Assembly: GCA_007922225.1 (NCBI GenBank)
Contig: ML680088.1
Coordinates: 15,445,967 to 15,509,966, forward strand
Source: Emydura subglobosa
Taxonomy: Eukaryota; Chordata; Testudines; Chelidae
Direction: 5' to 3'
DNA: 64,000 nt
In this document: piece after piece, positions 50,518-62,711 of the stretch
How the letters are laid out: every line of letters starts with the position of its first letter
How positions within the stretch are numbered: position 1 is the stretch's first letter
Made by a program: the position numbers and the translations under genes
The notes under the pieces: generated by a model
Seen by the model: the letters and a program-made list of their open reading frames with translations, nothing else
Databases searched by the model: none
Told to the model about the DNA's origin: nothing

Positions 50518-52073
50518 TTCCCTTGTTTTCAGCTGTCCCCTGCAGGGCTGTAACCTCAAAACAAAAGCAAATTCTCAACCCTCTCCCCCCAACAAAAAAT
50601 ATGATGTATAGAAGAGATTCTGACAACAACAATCTTGTACAGTGCTGAGGTAGTAGTGCCTGGGGAGTTAATGACAGGGAGGTTATTATACCGGAAGGAT
50701 TTTCTAGCAAACTGCTTTTCTCACTTTCCTAGACCTTTATTTCTGGGGCAATCTTGCACAATGCCTGCCTTATGCTGAGTTGTAACTAATGCTGTCAGCA
50801 CCACTCTCGCCTTGGCATGAAATAAAACTCCACTGATAATAATTTAAAACCAGTAAAAAGAAATAAAGGAAACCAAAATAAAGATGATACCTGGAACAAA
50901 TCAGGTCCAACCGATGATGGAGAAAGGTTCATATAATTAGAAATGTAATGAGGTATTTATTTGCGCACATAAGCTTTTCAAAACTAATTCGCAGACAGTA
51001 AGATATAATTATCTATTTTCACCTGCTCCACAGCTTCCCCCCCCCACCTTCTTCATTTAAAATACCAGAATTAGTGATTTCAGAATTACCCATTAACATT
51101 TTTTTTTTACGTCTACTCAAGTTAAGTTGAATAGTTGCCATCTCTCCCAGTTCTATATTGTTTCCCCTCCCCACATGCCCTGTCTTTCCCACTGCTGTAG
51201 ATACTTTGAAACCATACTCAGGCTGAAAAGTCATGATTAAATAATAATTATTATCATTCAAGTACCTCGAGGCTCCAATCAGTATTGGGGACCCCAGTGT
51301 GGTAGGTGTGATAAAAACATATGTATTCCCTTCTTGGAGCACCCTGAGACCCTACTTTTCCCTCCCTCCTCAGTGACTCTGGGGCCCATTTGCGGAGTTG
51401 GGACCAATGGGCTTTGTGTGCCATCTCTCTTTCCCTCCGTGAGCATCTCTTCCTGCAGCTAGGGGCCTAGCCCCCACAACCTGCTCCCTTCCCTCAAACT
51501 CTGTGCCTGTCAAAGCTCACAGCCCATGTCTGGATGGTCCCAGACACATGCTGGATAGCCTAGGCCTGTAGTTGGTTGCCCTGGCATATCAGTCAACCTC
51601 CCAGCCAGGTAAGTTCTCCCACTCCTCCACACTGGGCTGGCTGTGCCCAGACACCTGTGTTAAGCAGATATTTGAGGTCTTGAGGGGTCCCGCTCCCCTC
51701 TGGAGCCTCCTGATCCGCTCGATGCTCAGGGTTATCAGGAAAACATGTTCCTTTGTCAGTTTCCTCAGCCATTTCTTCTGGGCTGGTGTCTCTGGAGCCG
51801 CCCCCAAATGGCCTTTATAGAAGAGGGGCAATGCTGAGTAGCCATCGTGGAGGAAGAGAAAATACGCTTCACACACCTTCCTCTCTTTCTCTTCCGCACT
51901 TTGTGTCGGGAGGATTGGCTTGAGAAGTTAGAGTGGGAAGGGGGAGGAGATGGTGAGAAGCTCAAATAGGAAGGTTCATGGGGGTACAGAGGGCTGGTGT
52001 CAACTTATGGCAGGCTGGCAGGGCTTGTCTTAGAGGCTCTCAAGCTCTCAGTCAATTTGCTGCTGCCAATGTT

Positions 52074-53583
52074 ATAAGAACATAAAAACGGCCATGCTGG
52101 ATCAGACCAACGGTCTACCTAGCTCAGTGTCCTGTCTCTGACAGTAGCCTGTGCCAGGCGCTTCGTGGGAAAGACCGAACAGGGGAATTTCGAGTGATTC
52201 ATCCCCTGTCCTCCAGCTTCTGGCAGCTGCAGGTTGAGGGACACTCGGACCATGGTATTGTGTCCCTGACCATCTTGGCTTATAGCACAGGTTGACCGCA
52301 TGTTGGATGAAGAAGTACTTCATTTTGTTTGTTTTAAATCTGCTGCCTGTTAATTTCATTGGGTCACCCCTAGCTCTTGTATGTGAAAGGGTAAATAACA
52401 CTTGCCTATTCACTTTCTTCACACCATTCATGATTTTACAGACCTCTATCATATCCCTTATTAGTCATCTCTTCGCTAAACTGAACAGTCCCACTCTTTT
52501 TTAATTTCTGTAATTTTTATTTACTGTGTGGAATTTAATTTTCTGTATTTTTAATTACTGTGTGGAAGCTGTTCCATAGTCCTAATAATTTTTATTTTTC
52601 TCCTTGATACTTTTTACAATTGTAATAAACCTTTTTTTTGAGATGGGGAGACCAGAACTGCATGCAGGAATCAAAATGTGGGCATATCATAAAGTTACAT
52701 AGTGGCATTCCAATATTTTCCGTTCTGTCATTTATCCCTTTCCTAATAGTCCCTAACATTCTGTTAGCTTTTTTGATGCCACATCACTTCCTTTCAGAGA
52801 ACTATCCATGATGATTCCAAGATCTTTTTCTTGAGTGGTAACAACTAATTTAGACCCCATCATGTTGCATGTATAGTTGAGATTATTTTTTCCAATGTGC
52901 ATTGCTTTGCACTTATCAGCATTGAATTTTATCTGCCATTTTCTTCCCCAGATACCCAGCTTTTTGAGATGCCTTTGTAACTCTTCACAGTTTGCTTTGG
53001 ACATAACGATCTGGAGGAATTTTGTATCGTCCACAAATTTTGACACCTCACTATTCCTCCCCTTTTCCAGAACACTTTGCAATATGCTGAATAGCACTGG
53101 TCCCAGTACAGATTCTTGGGGGACCCCACTATTTACCTCTCTCCATTATGAAAACTCATAATTTATTCCTACCCTTTGTTTCCTACCTTTTAACCTGTTA
53201 CTGATCTATGAGAGGACCTTTCCCCATATTCCATAATTGCTTACTTTACTGAAGAGCCTATGGAGAGGGACTTTGTCAAAGGTCTTTTGAAAGTCGAAGT
53301 GCACTATATCCACTGGAGCACCCTTGTCCACATACTTGTTGACTCCCTCAAAGAATCCTAATAGATTAGTGAGGCATGATTTCCCTTTACAAAAGCCAAA
53401 TTAATTCTTTCCCAACACATCGTGTTTATCTATATGTCTGATAATGTTGTTCTTTACTATAGTTTCAACCAGTTTGCCTGGTATTAAAATTAGGTTTACT
53501 GGTCTGTAATTGATAGAATCGCCCCTGGAGCCTTTTAAAATAATTGGTGTTACATTAGCTATCCTCCAATCATCTGATGCAGA
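52074..53583 (-). repeat. CR1 LINE, 3' portion split by the solo LTR
   Basis: The minus strand encodes the RT palm and thumb: the FVDDTKFLQIV motif (a variant of the F/YADD active site), LKKLGIWGRKWQIKFNADKC, and GSKLVVTTQEKDLGIIMDSS. It then runs through decayed C-terminal coding sequence to the 3' UTR ending near 52074. It is continuous in content with the fragment at 54729-55085. Confidence 0.88.
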
Positions 53584-54728
53584 TGTAAGAGGTCTATTAG
53601 CCCCTTACTGAAACTAGTGGGTCTCTTTGGTTGGCCATCTCTGGAGAAAGCAGGACCCTGAAGCAGACACAGCCCCCAGTGGGGAGAGGCCAACTCAGGT
53701 CAGCCTGATTGACAGGGTGGGCAGGCCAATGAGGGAGCCAGGAGGGTGGGGGAGCCCCACCCTCCGTGTGAGTTGGAGCTGCCTGCCTGGGCATGCCTGG
53801 GCAGAGTGGGGTGGAGCTAAGGACAAAGCAGCCAGCAGCTGGGAGGTCAGAAGAGGAGCACAGAAAGCTTAGCTGAGCTGACACACAGCAGCAGAACCAG
53901 AGGGGCATCCCAGAGAGCTGAGCCGAGCAGAACAGAGCGCAGCTGGAGCTGGGGCTGGAGCCATCTGGAGCTGGGTGCGGAGGCCAGAGAAGGAGCCCAG
54001 AGAGCTGGGCTGAGCTGAGCTGTCCCACAGCAGCAGAGCCAGAGGGACATCCCAGAGAGCCGAGCTAAGCAGAGCCGAACACAGCTGCACTGAGTAGAGC
54101 AGGAGCTGGGGCTGGAGCCGTCTAGAGCTGGGTGCAGTGAACAGCTGGGGAGAGCGAGAGGGACCCTGGCAGTGTGTGGCTGCTGCCAGAGCAAGTGTCT
54201 GACTCTCTGCATCCCTGCAGCGTAGCCAGGGCCTGGACAGTGGGCCTGTGACATGTGACAGACTTTGAACCTCACTTACACCCCAGAAACGCTGTTTGTA
54301 GTGCCCCCGTGCCAGGGGGCAGTGTTGGATGTTTTCCTTTAACCTTTCTCCTCTTTTCTTATTTTTTATTTGATTTTTGATTGCTGTTTGTTTAATAAAT
54401 TGTATTGCTTTGCATTGTATGCAATGATTAGTGGGTCAGAGAAGCGCCCAGTGCAGTTAGTACCCTGGAATGGGGACACCCTAGCCCCTGCCCTAAGGGA
54501 CCACGGCAAGATTGGGCGTTGAGCCCCAGGAATCCTGGGCCCAGCCTTGTCAGGGTTACAGGGACCCCACCACACAGGAGAGTGGGAGGGAAGCCCTCGA
54601 GGTCAGGTGGGCCTCTGGGTAAAGAGAGTGGGAGCAAGGACTCAGATCCTTTTGCCAGCCAACTCTACAGGGGTAGTGTATAAACAAGGAAAGTTCCCCA
54701 CAATAGCGGGCTCATTTCCCCGCTTACA
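53584..54728 (+). mobile_element. Solo LTR (retroviral/LTR-retrotransposon)
   Basis: A 1,145-bp block interrupts a CR1. It begins TGTAAG and ends CTTACA, the TG...CA ends typical of LTRs with a perfect 6-bp inversion. It is flanked by cagaCAGA-type copies of the same 4-bp word (caga at 53580-53583 and 54729-54732). A polyadenylation signal AATAAA lies at 54394-54399 in plus orientation, about two-thirds along. No gag, pol or env sequence is present, so it is a solo LTR left by recombination. A 4-bp duplication fits gammaretrovirus-like ERVs or some Gypsy elements; I cannot choose. Confidence 0.8.
53880..54140 (+). repeat. Internal tandem repeat within the LTR (about 145-bp period)
   Basis: Two diverged copies of a purine-rich unit. 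One has gcagcagaaccagaggggca at about 53889 and the other gcagcagagccagagggaca at about 54032. Both continue into catcccagagagc and ctggggctggagcc. It lies in what would be the U3 part, where such repeats often act as enhancers (inference). Confidence 0.6.
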
Positions 54729-55085
54729 CAGAGGCTGATTTAAGCAATAGGTTACATGTCACAGTTAGTAGTTATGAAATTTCCTATTTGAGCTCCTTCC
54801 AAACTCTTGGGTGAATACCATCTGGTCCTAGTGAGTTGTTATAATTGAATTTATTAGTTTGTTCCAAAACCTCCTCAACTGACACCTTAATCTGGGACAG
54901 TTCCTCAGATTTGTCACCTAAAAGGAATGACCCGGGTGTACGGATCTCCCTCACATTCTCTGCAGCAAAGACCAATGCAAAAAATTCATTTAGCTCCATT
55001 TCTTTAGCTTCTCCATAATGACCTTGTCTTCTCTGAGTGCTCCTTTAGCACCTTCTTTGTCACCCTCTCCCTGAGACAGAGCAGC
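54729..55085 (-). repeat. CR1 LINE, 5' portion split by the solo LTR
   Basis: The minus strand encodes the segment before the RT core: NEFFALVFAAENVREI, SQIKVSVEEVLEQTNKFN and SLGPDGIHPRVWKELK. This joins in content to the start of the part ending at 53583. It is the 5'-truncated end of this CR1 insertion. Confidence 0.85.
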
Positions 55086-56594
55086 CCATTAAGAAGCAGG
55101 TTCAGACGGGGGTAGCATAAACAAACTGGTCTAATTTCACTGCCTAAATCAAGTGATGTGTAAAAAGTGAATAAACAGGAAAGTGAAGAGGAAGTTAGGA
55201 TTGAAACATCCTTCCAGTTTCAATAATCCAAAGTGCCACTAGTACATAAATCAGGAAAAGGGTCTGGACCCTCAGCTGGGGTCATTTGGCATAACTCCAT
55301 AGAAGCATATAGACAAATATTCACTGAAGTCAATAGATCTGCCCAATTTACAGCAGCTGATGGGCCAACCCATAACTTTAATTTTGACAATGCCCCTTTT
55401 GCTGATGAACTTGAGTTAAAAGAAAAACTAAAATAAATGAAGTGCAGGAAAGCTACATGCAACTGCTCGGAATTACCTATAAGCAGATACCATGGAAATA
55501 CACACACATTTTTTTAAACCAGTGAACAGAAGCATTTCTAGATACATGATATTATTTGCTCCTGTGATACATGACAATGCTGAAACGGAGCAACTGGCAC
55601 TTCAGATTAGAACATTTTAAAATGAGAACAAATAAAAATTAACAAATGGACTTTTTTATACAGTACTCTTCTGATGTTGCATGCTGTAAATCAGAGATGG
55701 AACAAGATGCATAAAAATAGATGTATTTACAATTGTTCTACATGCCCAGCACTTCCTCTGCCACTGACAGCTAAAGTGATCAAACAGAATATGGAAATTA
55801 ATCTCTTATTTCAGATGCATATTTTTAGACATTCCTTAGCCACGCATTATATGAACAGATACAAGCAATACTGCAGGATTCTGCATGGTTATGCTGAACA
55901 CACACACATAGGGAAGCACAAGAATGAATGTTAGTTACAGCCAATCTCTTTTTCCAAGACATGCCGATATCCAAGATAAACCCACAAAGGAACTGTGCAC
56001 TAGCTCTTGGAAAATGTATGTTTGTGACAATAAACCCAGCCGTGCACAAACACAGACCAACCGAAAATTCATTCTTATTAAAGAGCACTAGACTAGAAAT
56101 AGAATTCAAAGCTCATCTTGCACTTATTAAATAATAAAATACAACGTGCCAGGGAAGAGGAAAAACGGAGGCAGCAAGAAATTTGCAGTTTCACTTCTCA
56201 GTGATTTTTCTGTATGGCAAAAACAATCGTTTTGCAAAATATAGTCCTGGTGACCTTTCACCCCACTTGGAAGGAAAGCTAGGCCATGCCACGGTTTGTA
56301 AATGTCCAAGGCAAAACCACTATCCTGCTTGACACACCAGTGATCTCCAGTGCAGAAGCCATGGGTCTCTACAGCTTGGGTTAAACAACCCAGCTCAACA
56401 GACTCACATTCTCTGTGGGTCAGGCACAGAGAGGGACATGTAACACTGCCCAGTGGGTTACACAAGGACATGGTTTTTAAAACTTTGGGGGAAAGGGAAG
56501 GGAGCTTTGCACACCCCTGTCTGCTAATTTGCTCGTTTTTAGGATCCCGACTAAGGTCTGTGACATCCTTTTAGCCAAGAGTTTGGACAGAAGT

Positions 56595-56745
56595 TCTGTT
56601 TGAAACTAGATTGCCTTTTTGTTCTGCGTTTGTACAGTACCTAGCACAGGGAGGTCTAGTCCATGACTGGGACTCCTAGGCATTTTGATAATACACATAA
56701 CAAATAATATTAATAATAATGATAAATAAACTCAAATAAACAGAA
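56595..56745 (+). repeat. CORE/MIR-like SINE tail
   Basis: Tail pattern gcgtttgtacagtacctagc, then catgactgggactcctaggc, ending in aataatattaataataatg. Confidence 0.65.
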
Positions 56746-57599
56746 GCACACAGCAGCTGTTGACTAGCAATGGGCTCCTTCTATATCAAGCTGATTTTTT
56801 ATGGAGCGACAGACTTAAGATAGCTTCTGCCGTCTTATTTACAATAGACAGCTGAGGAAGATGATTCATTTCAAGCAAAGCCACGCAGAATACCAATGCT
56901 TAACGTACTCCTTGCCCTGTAAAAGACTATTCCATCAACAAGACTACGAACAAGACAGCGGTGGTAGATAACCTCCAATTCTAATTTATCCTGGGGATTA
57001 TCTGCTTCCAGACATTGCCGCTAAGAAATATAAATTCAAGCAAGCAGGAGATCTTCCGGCATCGACTGATGCCTGGCTTGTGGAACTGGGACATTATTGA
57101 CAACGTGGGGTACCCTAAACTGCTATCAGCAGAACCAGTTGCTAGCAAAGAAGCAGAAGTTGATGCAGGATCCTCTGTTCCTGCCAGTCTAGTGATAAAA
57201 GGATTAGCATTGACGTTATGATACTAGGAACATTTCCATTACAACAGAAGAAGATGGTGTCATATCACGTGGTAATAGATGGCCACTGAACACTGCCCAT
57301 GTGGCCTTCGGACATCTGAAATCTTCAGCTCCCCCACCTCTGTGGGAACACAGAGAAGACGCAACTCAGAGCCACAGCTAGAAAACTCTGTGGTCAACCT
57401 GCACAGCCTCGTCCTGCAGCGTGCAGCCTGACGGGCAGATCCTAGCTGAGGCGAATCAGCATCGCTCAGTGATTTAATGCCACAGCGTCTGCTGAGGACC
57501 CCGGCCCTGAGAATTCATAATTAAATCCCCTTTCCGCCTTTGGCTAGCATCAAATTATATAGTTCAGTTCCATATTCCCCCTCTGTGCATGTTACTTAC

Positions 57600-57755
57600 T
57601 GGTGCATGCTGCCTCTGGTGGGTCAAAATCAGCGCGATAGTAGCCATTGCGGCAGGTGCAGAGGGGAGAAGCCTCCGATGTGGAGCGACTGTTGGTGGGA
57701 CACTGGCCACACGTCCCCACACCCTGGTTGGCCTTAAACATCCCTGCTGGACAAG
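57600..57755 (-). CDS. EPHB1: EPHB1 exon 4: cysteine-rich EGF-like segment
   Basis: This 156-bp exon encodes the cysteine-rich linker between the ephrin-binding domain and the fibronectin repeats of the extracellular region. The translation starts CPAGMFKANQGVGTCGQCP and ends GYYRADFDPPEAACT. It has six cysteines in the spacing of the Eph EGF-like module (CPAG, CGQC, CTC, CT). It begins with two bases of a split codon after a polypyrimidine tract and AG (ctattccag), and ends with one base before GTAAGT. The length and both phases match the known Eph exon 4. The rest of the cysteine-rich region would come from exon 3, outside the window. In the protein this module helps receptor clustering (family knowledge). 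Confidence 0.95.
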
Positions 57756-59287
57756 CTGGAATAGAAAGAGGAGAAAAGGCAACAGGTGATTGCTGAGCTC
57801 TTCATTCTAAAAGGTGCACCAGAAATTTTGACATCTGACCTCTCTTCTTCACCCTTACAAGGCAAGTCCTGGTTTTATTATTAAGCTAAGACAGCAAAAA
57901 AGAAAAGAGAGAGAGAAACTTTGTTTTATTCCAGTCACAAAGGGTATACAGCTTAGTGTTTGTGCATCAACAAAGTTTAGCAAACGCAGGCGGCTGAGGT
58001 CGGGGGGAACCAGAAGAAGAGAATTCAGAGGGGAAATGTAATGAATTTCTGGGTCAGTTAGGAATTATTTTTCGTGGCATCAGAAAAAAACGTTAAAATT
58101 GGATTTTTACCAAATTGCTGATTTGCTCTGTGTTTGCAGACCTCCGGTTCTCCCTGAGCTTTGTTGCGCAATGGTGCCAGCTTACCACCATGGTGTCATT
58201 TCTCATCGCCTTTCCTCTGTCACAGGACGAGCTGACCTTTTCAAGGGGCTGTGGCTCAGCCCATCTTCCCAGGTAAGGACATCCTGGTGTCACATAGGAT
58301 AAGCTCAGAGCAAGGCCTGCTGGGATGTAAAGAGCAGCCCGAGTGCAGGTAGCTAGTTGGAGATAAGGAGGGAGCAGAGAGGCTCTCCTTAGCCCCCAGG
58401 TTTAGAAGTGCAACCCTGCAGGAAGCAGATAGCAAGTTAGCCTGTTGGAGGAAAGCTCCTGTGGAAGGGAGGAGAGAGATTCACTGAAATTCCACAGAGG
58501 GCACCTGGGTAGAGAGACCTGCAGGAGACCCTGACCAAGGGAAACGGCACAGTTTACATGTGAAACTTATTTCTCAGCTGTGATATGTAGATAACTCAGT
58601 CCCTGAAGAAAGGGACTGAAATCCTGTGGCTGCTGAGAGTTCGTTCATGCCCTGGCTGATGAGTTGGCCAATTGGTTTGCACCCTTGTCATGGATCTTTC
58701 TCCCCCATGTTAAAAGCCCATATAACAAATACACTGGGGCCCTGACCATTGACAGCTGTGATTCACTCCCAGTTCAGCTAATGAAGTAGCTCTAACTCGT
58801 GTAGCCAATGGCTATGTTATATTAAGCCCACAGCCATGCCCCCGCCCTTCTTCGGCCCAGAAACACGCCTTCTGAGTGCAATGCCATTACAGAGAGAAAT
58901 GCCAAGCAGGCGTGATGGTGCCTCCCGGAACCATCTCTCACTCTTACCCACTGCGGCAGAGACAAACAGAAAGAACTTTTCTTTCTATTTGGAAACGTAT
59001 TTTCTATGACTCGTCAGGAAAGAAAAAACCTACTAGCTAGACGCTAAAAGCCGAAAAGCAAGTTCAAGGAGTATATTAGCCATTATGCCTTCTTCAGGCT
59101 GTTGAGAAACTAAACAATAAAAGTAGGTCAATGCCCTTATTCTGGTGTTTTTCCCAGGAGTTTGAAGACAGCTGTGTGCATATAAAGCCATTTTCTGGCC
59201 ATGAAGTGGCTTCTCTTCCATTCTGTTTAAGTTTTTGTACTGCCCTCATCAATGTATCGATGGAACACCTCTATTTTGGCATTTACA

Positions 59288-59480
59288 GAGTTGTTGTAGC
59301 CGTGTTGGTCCCAGGATACTGGAGAGACAAGGTAGGTGAGGCACTGTCTGTTACTGGGCCACCTTCTGTAGGTGAAAGAGACAAGCTGCAGAAGAGCTCT
59401 GTGTGACTAAATAGCTTGTCTCTCTCACCCAGAGAAGGTGGTCCAATAACAGATATCACCTTGCCCACCTTGTCTCTGTG
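59288..59480. repeat. Fold-back repeat with 63-bp arms
   Basis: The lead-in gttgttgtagccgtgttggt is followed by two inverted arms, 59323-59385 and 59415-59477, separated by 29 bases. About 51 of 63 positions pair. The outer ends read agagacaagg on each strand and the inner ends agagacaag. It shares its left part with the fragment at 17515. This looks like a nonautonomous, palindromic interspersed repeat; I do not know its family name. Confidence 0.75.
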
Positions 59481-60589
59481 TTTGGGCACATGTTTTTAAA
59501 TAAAATTGGGCGAGGTGTTTCGATTTCAAGGTGTTGAGTCTTCAGTGTGTGCAGTTCCATCACCCAAACGTGGCATGGATCCTAAATTGTGTCTGTGCTT
59601 TCCCGGTTGCCATGCTGTAGGGTGTGATCCAACACCCACTGAACTCAACAGAAAAATTCCGACTAACTTCAGTGGGAGTTAGATCAGGCCCACAAGTGTG
59701 ACATCTCTTCTGTGGAAAAGGGTTTCCCATTTTCTGGGTTGGACATGCGTTCCTGGCTTTTTCATAGCATTTGAGGAGCTCAACAAGATGATTTCCCTCT
59801 CCTCTGAAGGTGCCACTCATGGTTTGATGGCAATCCCTGTTTTCTCCATCAGAAAAAGGCAAACTATTAGTGGTGGAATTAGTGGTGGAAAAGATCTCAC
59901 CTCCTTTCCACAAAAAGAACCACAGGTCAGAAGATAACCTACCTGAGAATGTTCTTTATGAGACTGTATGATCACACTATATACAGTAACCTTGCACAGC
60001 TAGAGTAATGTCTGTATGTGACCCAGGTTGGCAGAGACTGAATGTCATTGCCAGCCGATGCTTCTTTGGTGGCCTGTGATAAATCAATGGTTTCAGTCCA
60101 GTTGCTGACCCCTGAGTATCCCCATCACAAAAACCATCGCCGCCAATTGATGCTGTAGACACGCCAGCATATTCTCTAGCCAAAAGTGATCAGTTCCATT
60201 GGGATTTTTATTAACACCACATTCCTTCTCTCAGGAAGTTACTTCCGGCATTGAATGCAGGAAGATGCTAATGGAGAACAATTAAGAGAGGGCTGAGAGG
60301 GCTGTGAGTGGGTCGAGGCCGGGCAAGTGATCAGTCCTAATGATCTGTGTAGGTTGGGAAGGTACTTTTATTGCTATCAGTCCAGTTTGAAATCTTTATC
60401 TATTAATGTTTGGTACGTGGAGAATAGGATAGGTACAATACAGACATCTAATAGATTAATTCAGTCTACAAAGAAGGCAGTTAACAGCATTGGACTGAAA
60501 TGTAATTGCATTGACCAGTCCTGCTCATGGACACTGGATAATAACTGATGTCTACCGGTACAGGGTTTTCTCAGTTGCACAGTTCCATG

Positions 60590-61290
60590 CACTCTGGCTG
60601 TGGATGTTTAATTTCCATAATATCAGTATGGCATTTTCTTAATAACCACATAATAATTAGCCAGGTCGAGTGAAGAAGATGGCAGAATCACGCTCTGGCT
60701 ACATTTCAACACCTGTGCTTTGAAGATGTAAGTCTTTTAACTCTGGCTACTATAATCCCCCTGATCTGATTGGCGCCTGTACTTTGAATTTTCAATATGA
60801 GCAACAGCAACCCAGATTGCCTGAGATTTCCCAATTCGTATGGATGGAGGGAAGGAGGGAGGGGCAGGGAGGAGAAATGAGAAAGAAATGACTGTGGCCA
60901 ACAGAATGTTTCCCTTTTGATTGTTTTTTAATTGTTGCTCTCAGCAGTTCAGGCAGCTTATTTAGGTTTTTGTAGGTCTTTTTTCTTCATTTAAAATGTT
61001 AATATTTAATTAAAAATGTCAGTGTAATAATAACAACAACATAAGGGTCCTTCCCATTATGTCACTATAAACCATAACCTGGGCTAATAAACTTCTTGTC
61101 CTTTGGTCTCAGCATTTATTCAGCCAGGATACAATAATTAATTAATAAACAAGAAGCACCCTCCAGTTATCATTATAATAAGACTTTAATCCTGGGCAGG
61201 GTGAGATTTCATTAATGAACAGTCTCTCTCTGGTCTTTGATTACATATCAAGTATAAATGAAATGACAAAGACAGGTTTGATCAAATGAA
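60590..61290. promoter_or_regulatory. Candidate conserved noncoding element (unproven)
   Basis: AT-rich, free of recognisable transposons, and dense in short words that match homeodomain (attaattaat, 61137-61146; cattaatgaac) and TCF/LEF-type (ctttgattaca near 61236) sites. Such stretches in Eph receptor introns are sometimes enhancers. Only composition supports this call; conservation was not tested. Confidence 0.25.
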
Positions 61291-62670
61291 CAGCAGGACC
61301 CGTATCGTCCGCTGGTGTAAAGTATAATAGCTCCATGGATTTCAAGTTGAGGCTCTCACTCTGGATGGATATACATAGTAACTGAATTAAGCTCCCTTAC
61401 CTCATGAAAAGGTCCACATTAACATTTGGAGGAAATTTACAGCCTCTCTTAAACAATAGTCTTAAGAGACTTTAAGCTACAATGGCAAGAACCTCAGCTA
61501 TAGGATACAAAATTCACAGATCGGAAATTCTGCCGTTATTCATCTGTCTGAGCTGTGTATCCTGTTTAGACAGAGACTAAGTTCTGCTGTGGGGAAACTG
61601 GACTTTGTACTCTGTATTGACTGGACTTGGTACTGTATGTTAAGCTTTGCTCTAGGGAGCCTAAAAGTGTTACTGTTCTGTAGGATATTGGCCTGCAAAA
61701 GTGGAAATACCTGGCATTTCCCTGAGTTCTTGCCCAAGTACACATTCTCCTTTAATGACCTTGGCAGCCTAGCTTTGAAGCCAAAATTTCTAGCCAGCTT
61801 TTGGGCCCAGAGCAGACAAATGTTTTGTAAGTGGATGCATATTAAAAAGTATTTGATTTTAATTGTATTTTCCGGCTATTTGTTTTACACCTGTTGCCTT
61901 ATATTTTAGTTTGCTAATTAATCTTTCATACTAAGAGATAAACTACAGTTGCATAATCTGTTCCATCTGCTGAGACCTTTTCAAAGGCCTGTTTGTCCAA
62001 AGGCTGTTGGAGTCTGAGAATCCCGTGGGAGAAAACTAGGGCTCTCAATGGACTATCATCACCCTGCTTTTCTGTCCTTGAGTTGCTGTATCCCTCCCTG
62101 TTAGTCTCCCCCCACTTTTTTTAAGCAACTTCACGTTCATGGATGGATGCTCATTTGGCCTTGACCTCCCTGAAACTTACTAAAAACATTCAAATGACTT
62201 CTACGAAACTTCAGGACAGAGACGAGAAGCACTGTTTTTGCATATATATTGGAGACAACAGACCTTCATCAAAACTGCTTGGAGAATATAACACACATGC
62301 CTTGGATGGTCCAGGGCATCCTGCAACACATCCAGCCCTCCTAGAAGTACCAGATGCTATCAGTGGGAGATTTCTTGAAGCATCCCTGACTGGCCTGAAG
62401 CATTTAAGCACAGTAGGAAGTAAAGCAATGAGCAATGGAACATTTCCACTTTGCTTTATATGGGAAAGCTATGACCTAAGAGGGCAGGGCAGGGCCCACC
62501 TCCCTATGAGTCTCATCACTCCTGCTCTGCTCCAAACCTCAGTGTGAAGAAGAGAGTGACTGAATACAGATGTTGCAGGAAGGATCTCTGTGCTTCATTC
62601 CTAAACACATGCGTAACAGATAGTCTGAAAATAAAGGAGGAGAAATAAAGAGGAAAGCAGATGGCCTCTG

Positions 62671-62711
62671 AGAAGAGAAGAGAAGAGAAGAGAAGAGAAG
62701 AGAAGAGAAGA
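62671..62711. repeat. (AGAAG)n microsatellite
   Basis: Eight perfect copies of a pentanucleotide (agaag/gagaa register). Confidence 0.95.

Larger units (their letters stand above)
41364..57599 (-). other. EPHB1: EPHB1 intron 4
   Basis: A 16.2 kb intron and the most transposon-rich part. In order it holds a SINE (41980), an old CR1 (42290-43215), a palindromic repeat (43395), a CR1 interrupted by a Harbinger element (45141-50428), a T tract (50487), a CR1 interrupted by a solo LTR (52074-55085) and a SINE tail (56595). The stretches 43560-45000, 50520-52070 and 55100-57590 show no gene. Confidence 0.85.

Noticed and set aside
53597..54275. Cysteine/serine/leucine-rich minus-strand frames suggesting a secreted protein
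   Set aside because: They are the reverse strand of the tandem repeat in the solo LTR, and repeated frames overlap each other.
62671..62711. A CRISPR-like repeat array
   Set aside because: It is a perfect pentanucleotide microsatellite with no spacers, in a vertebrate intron.
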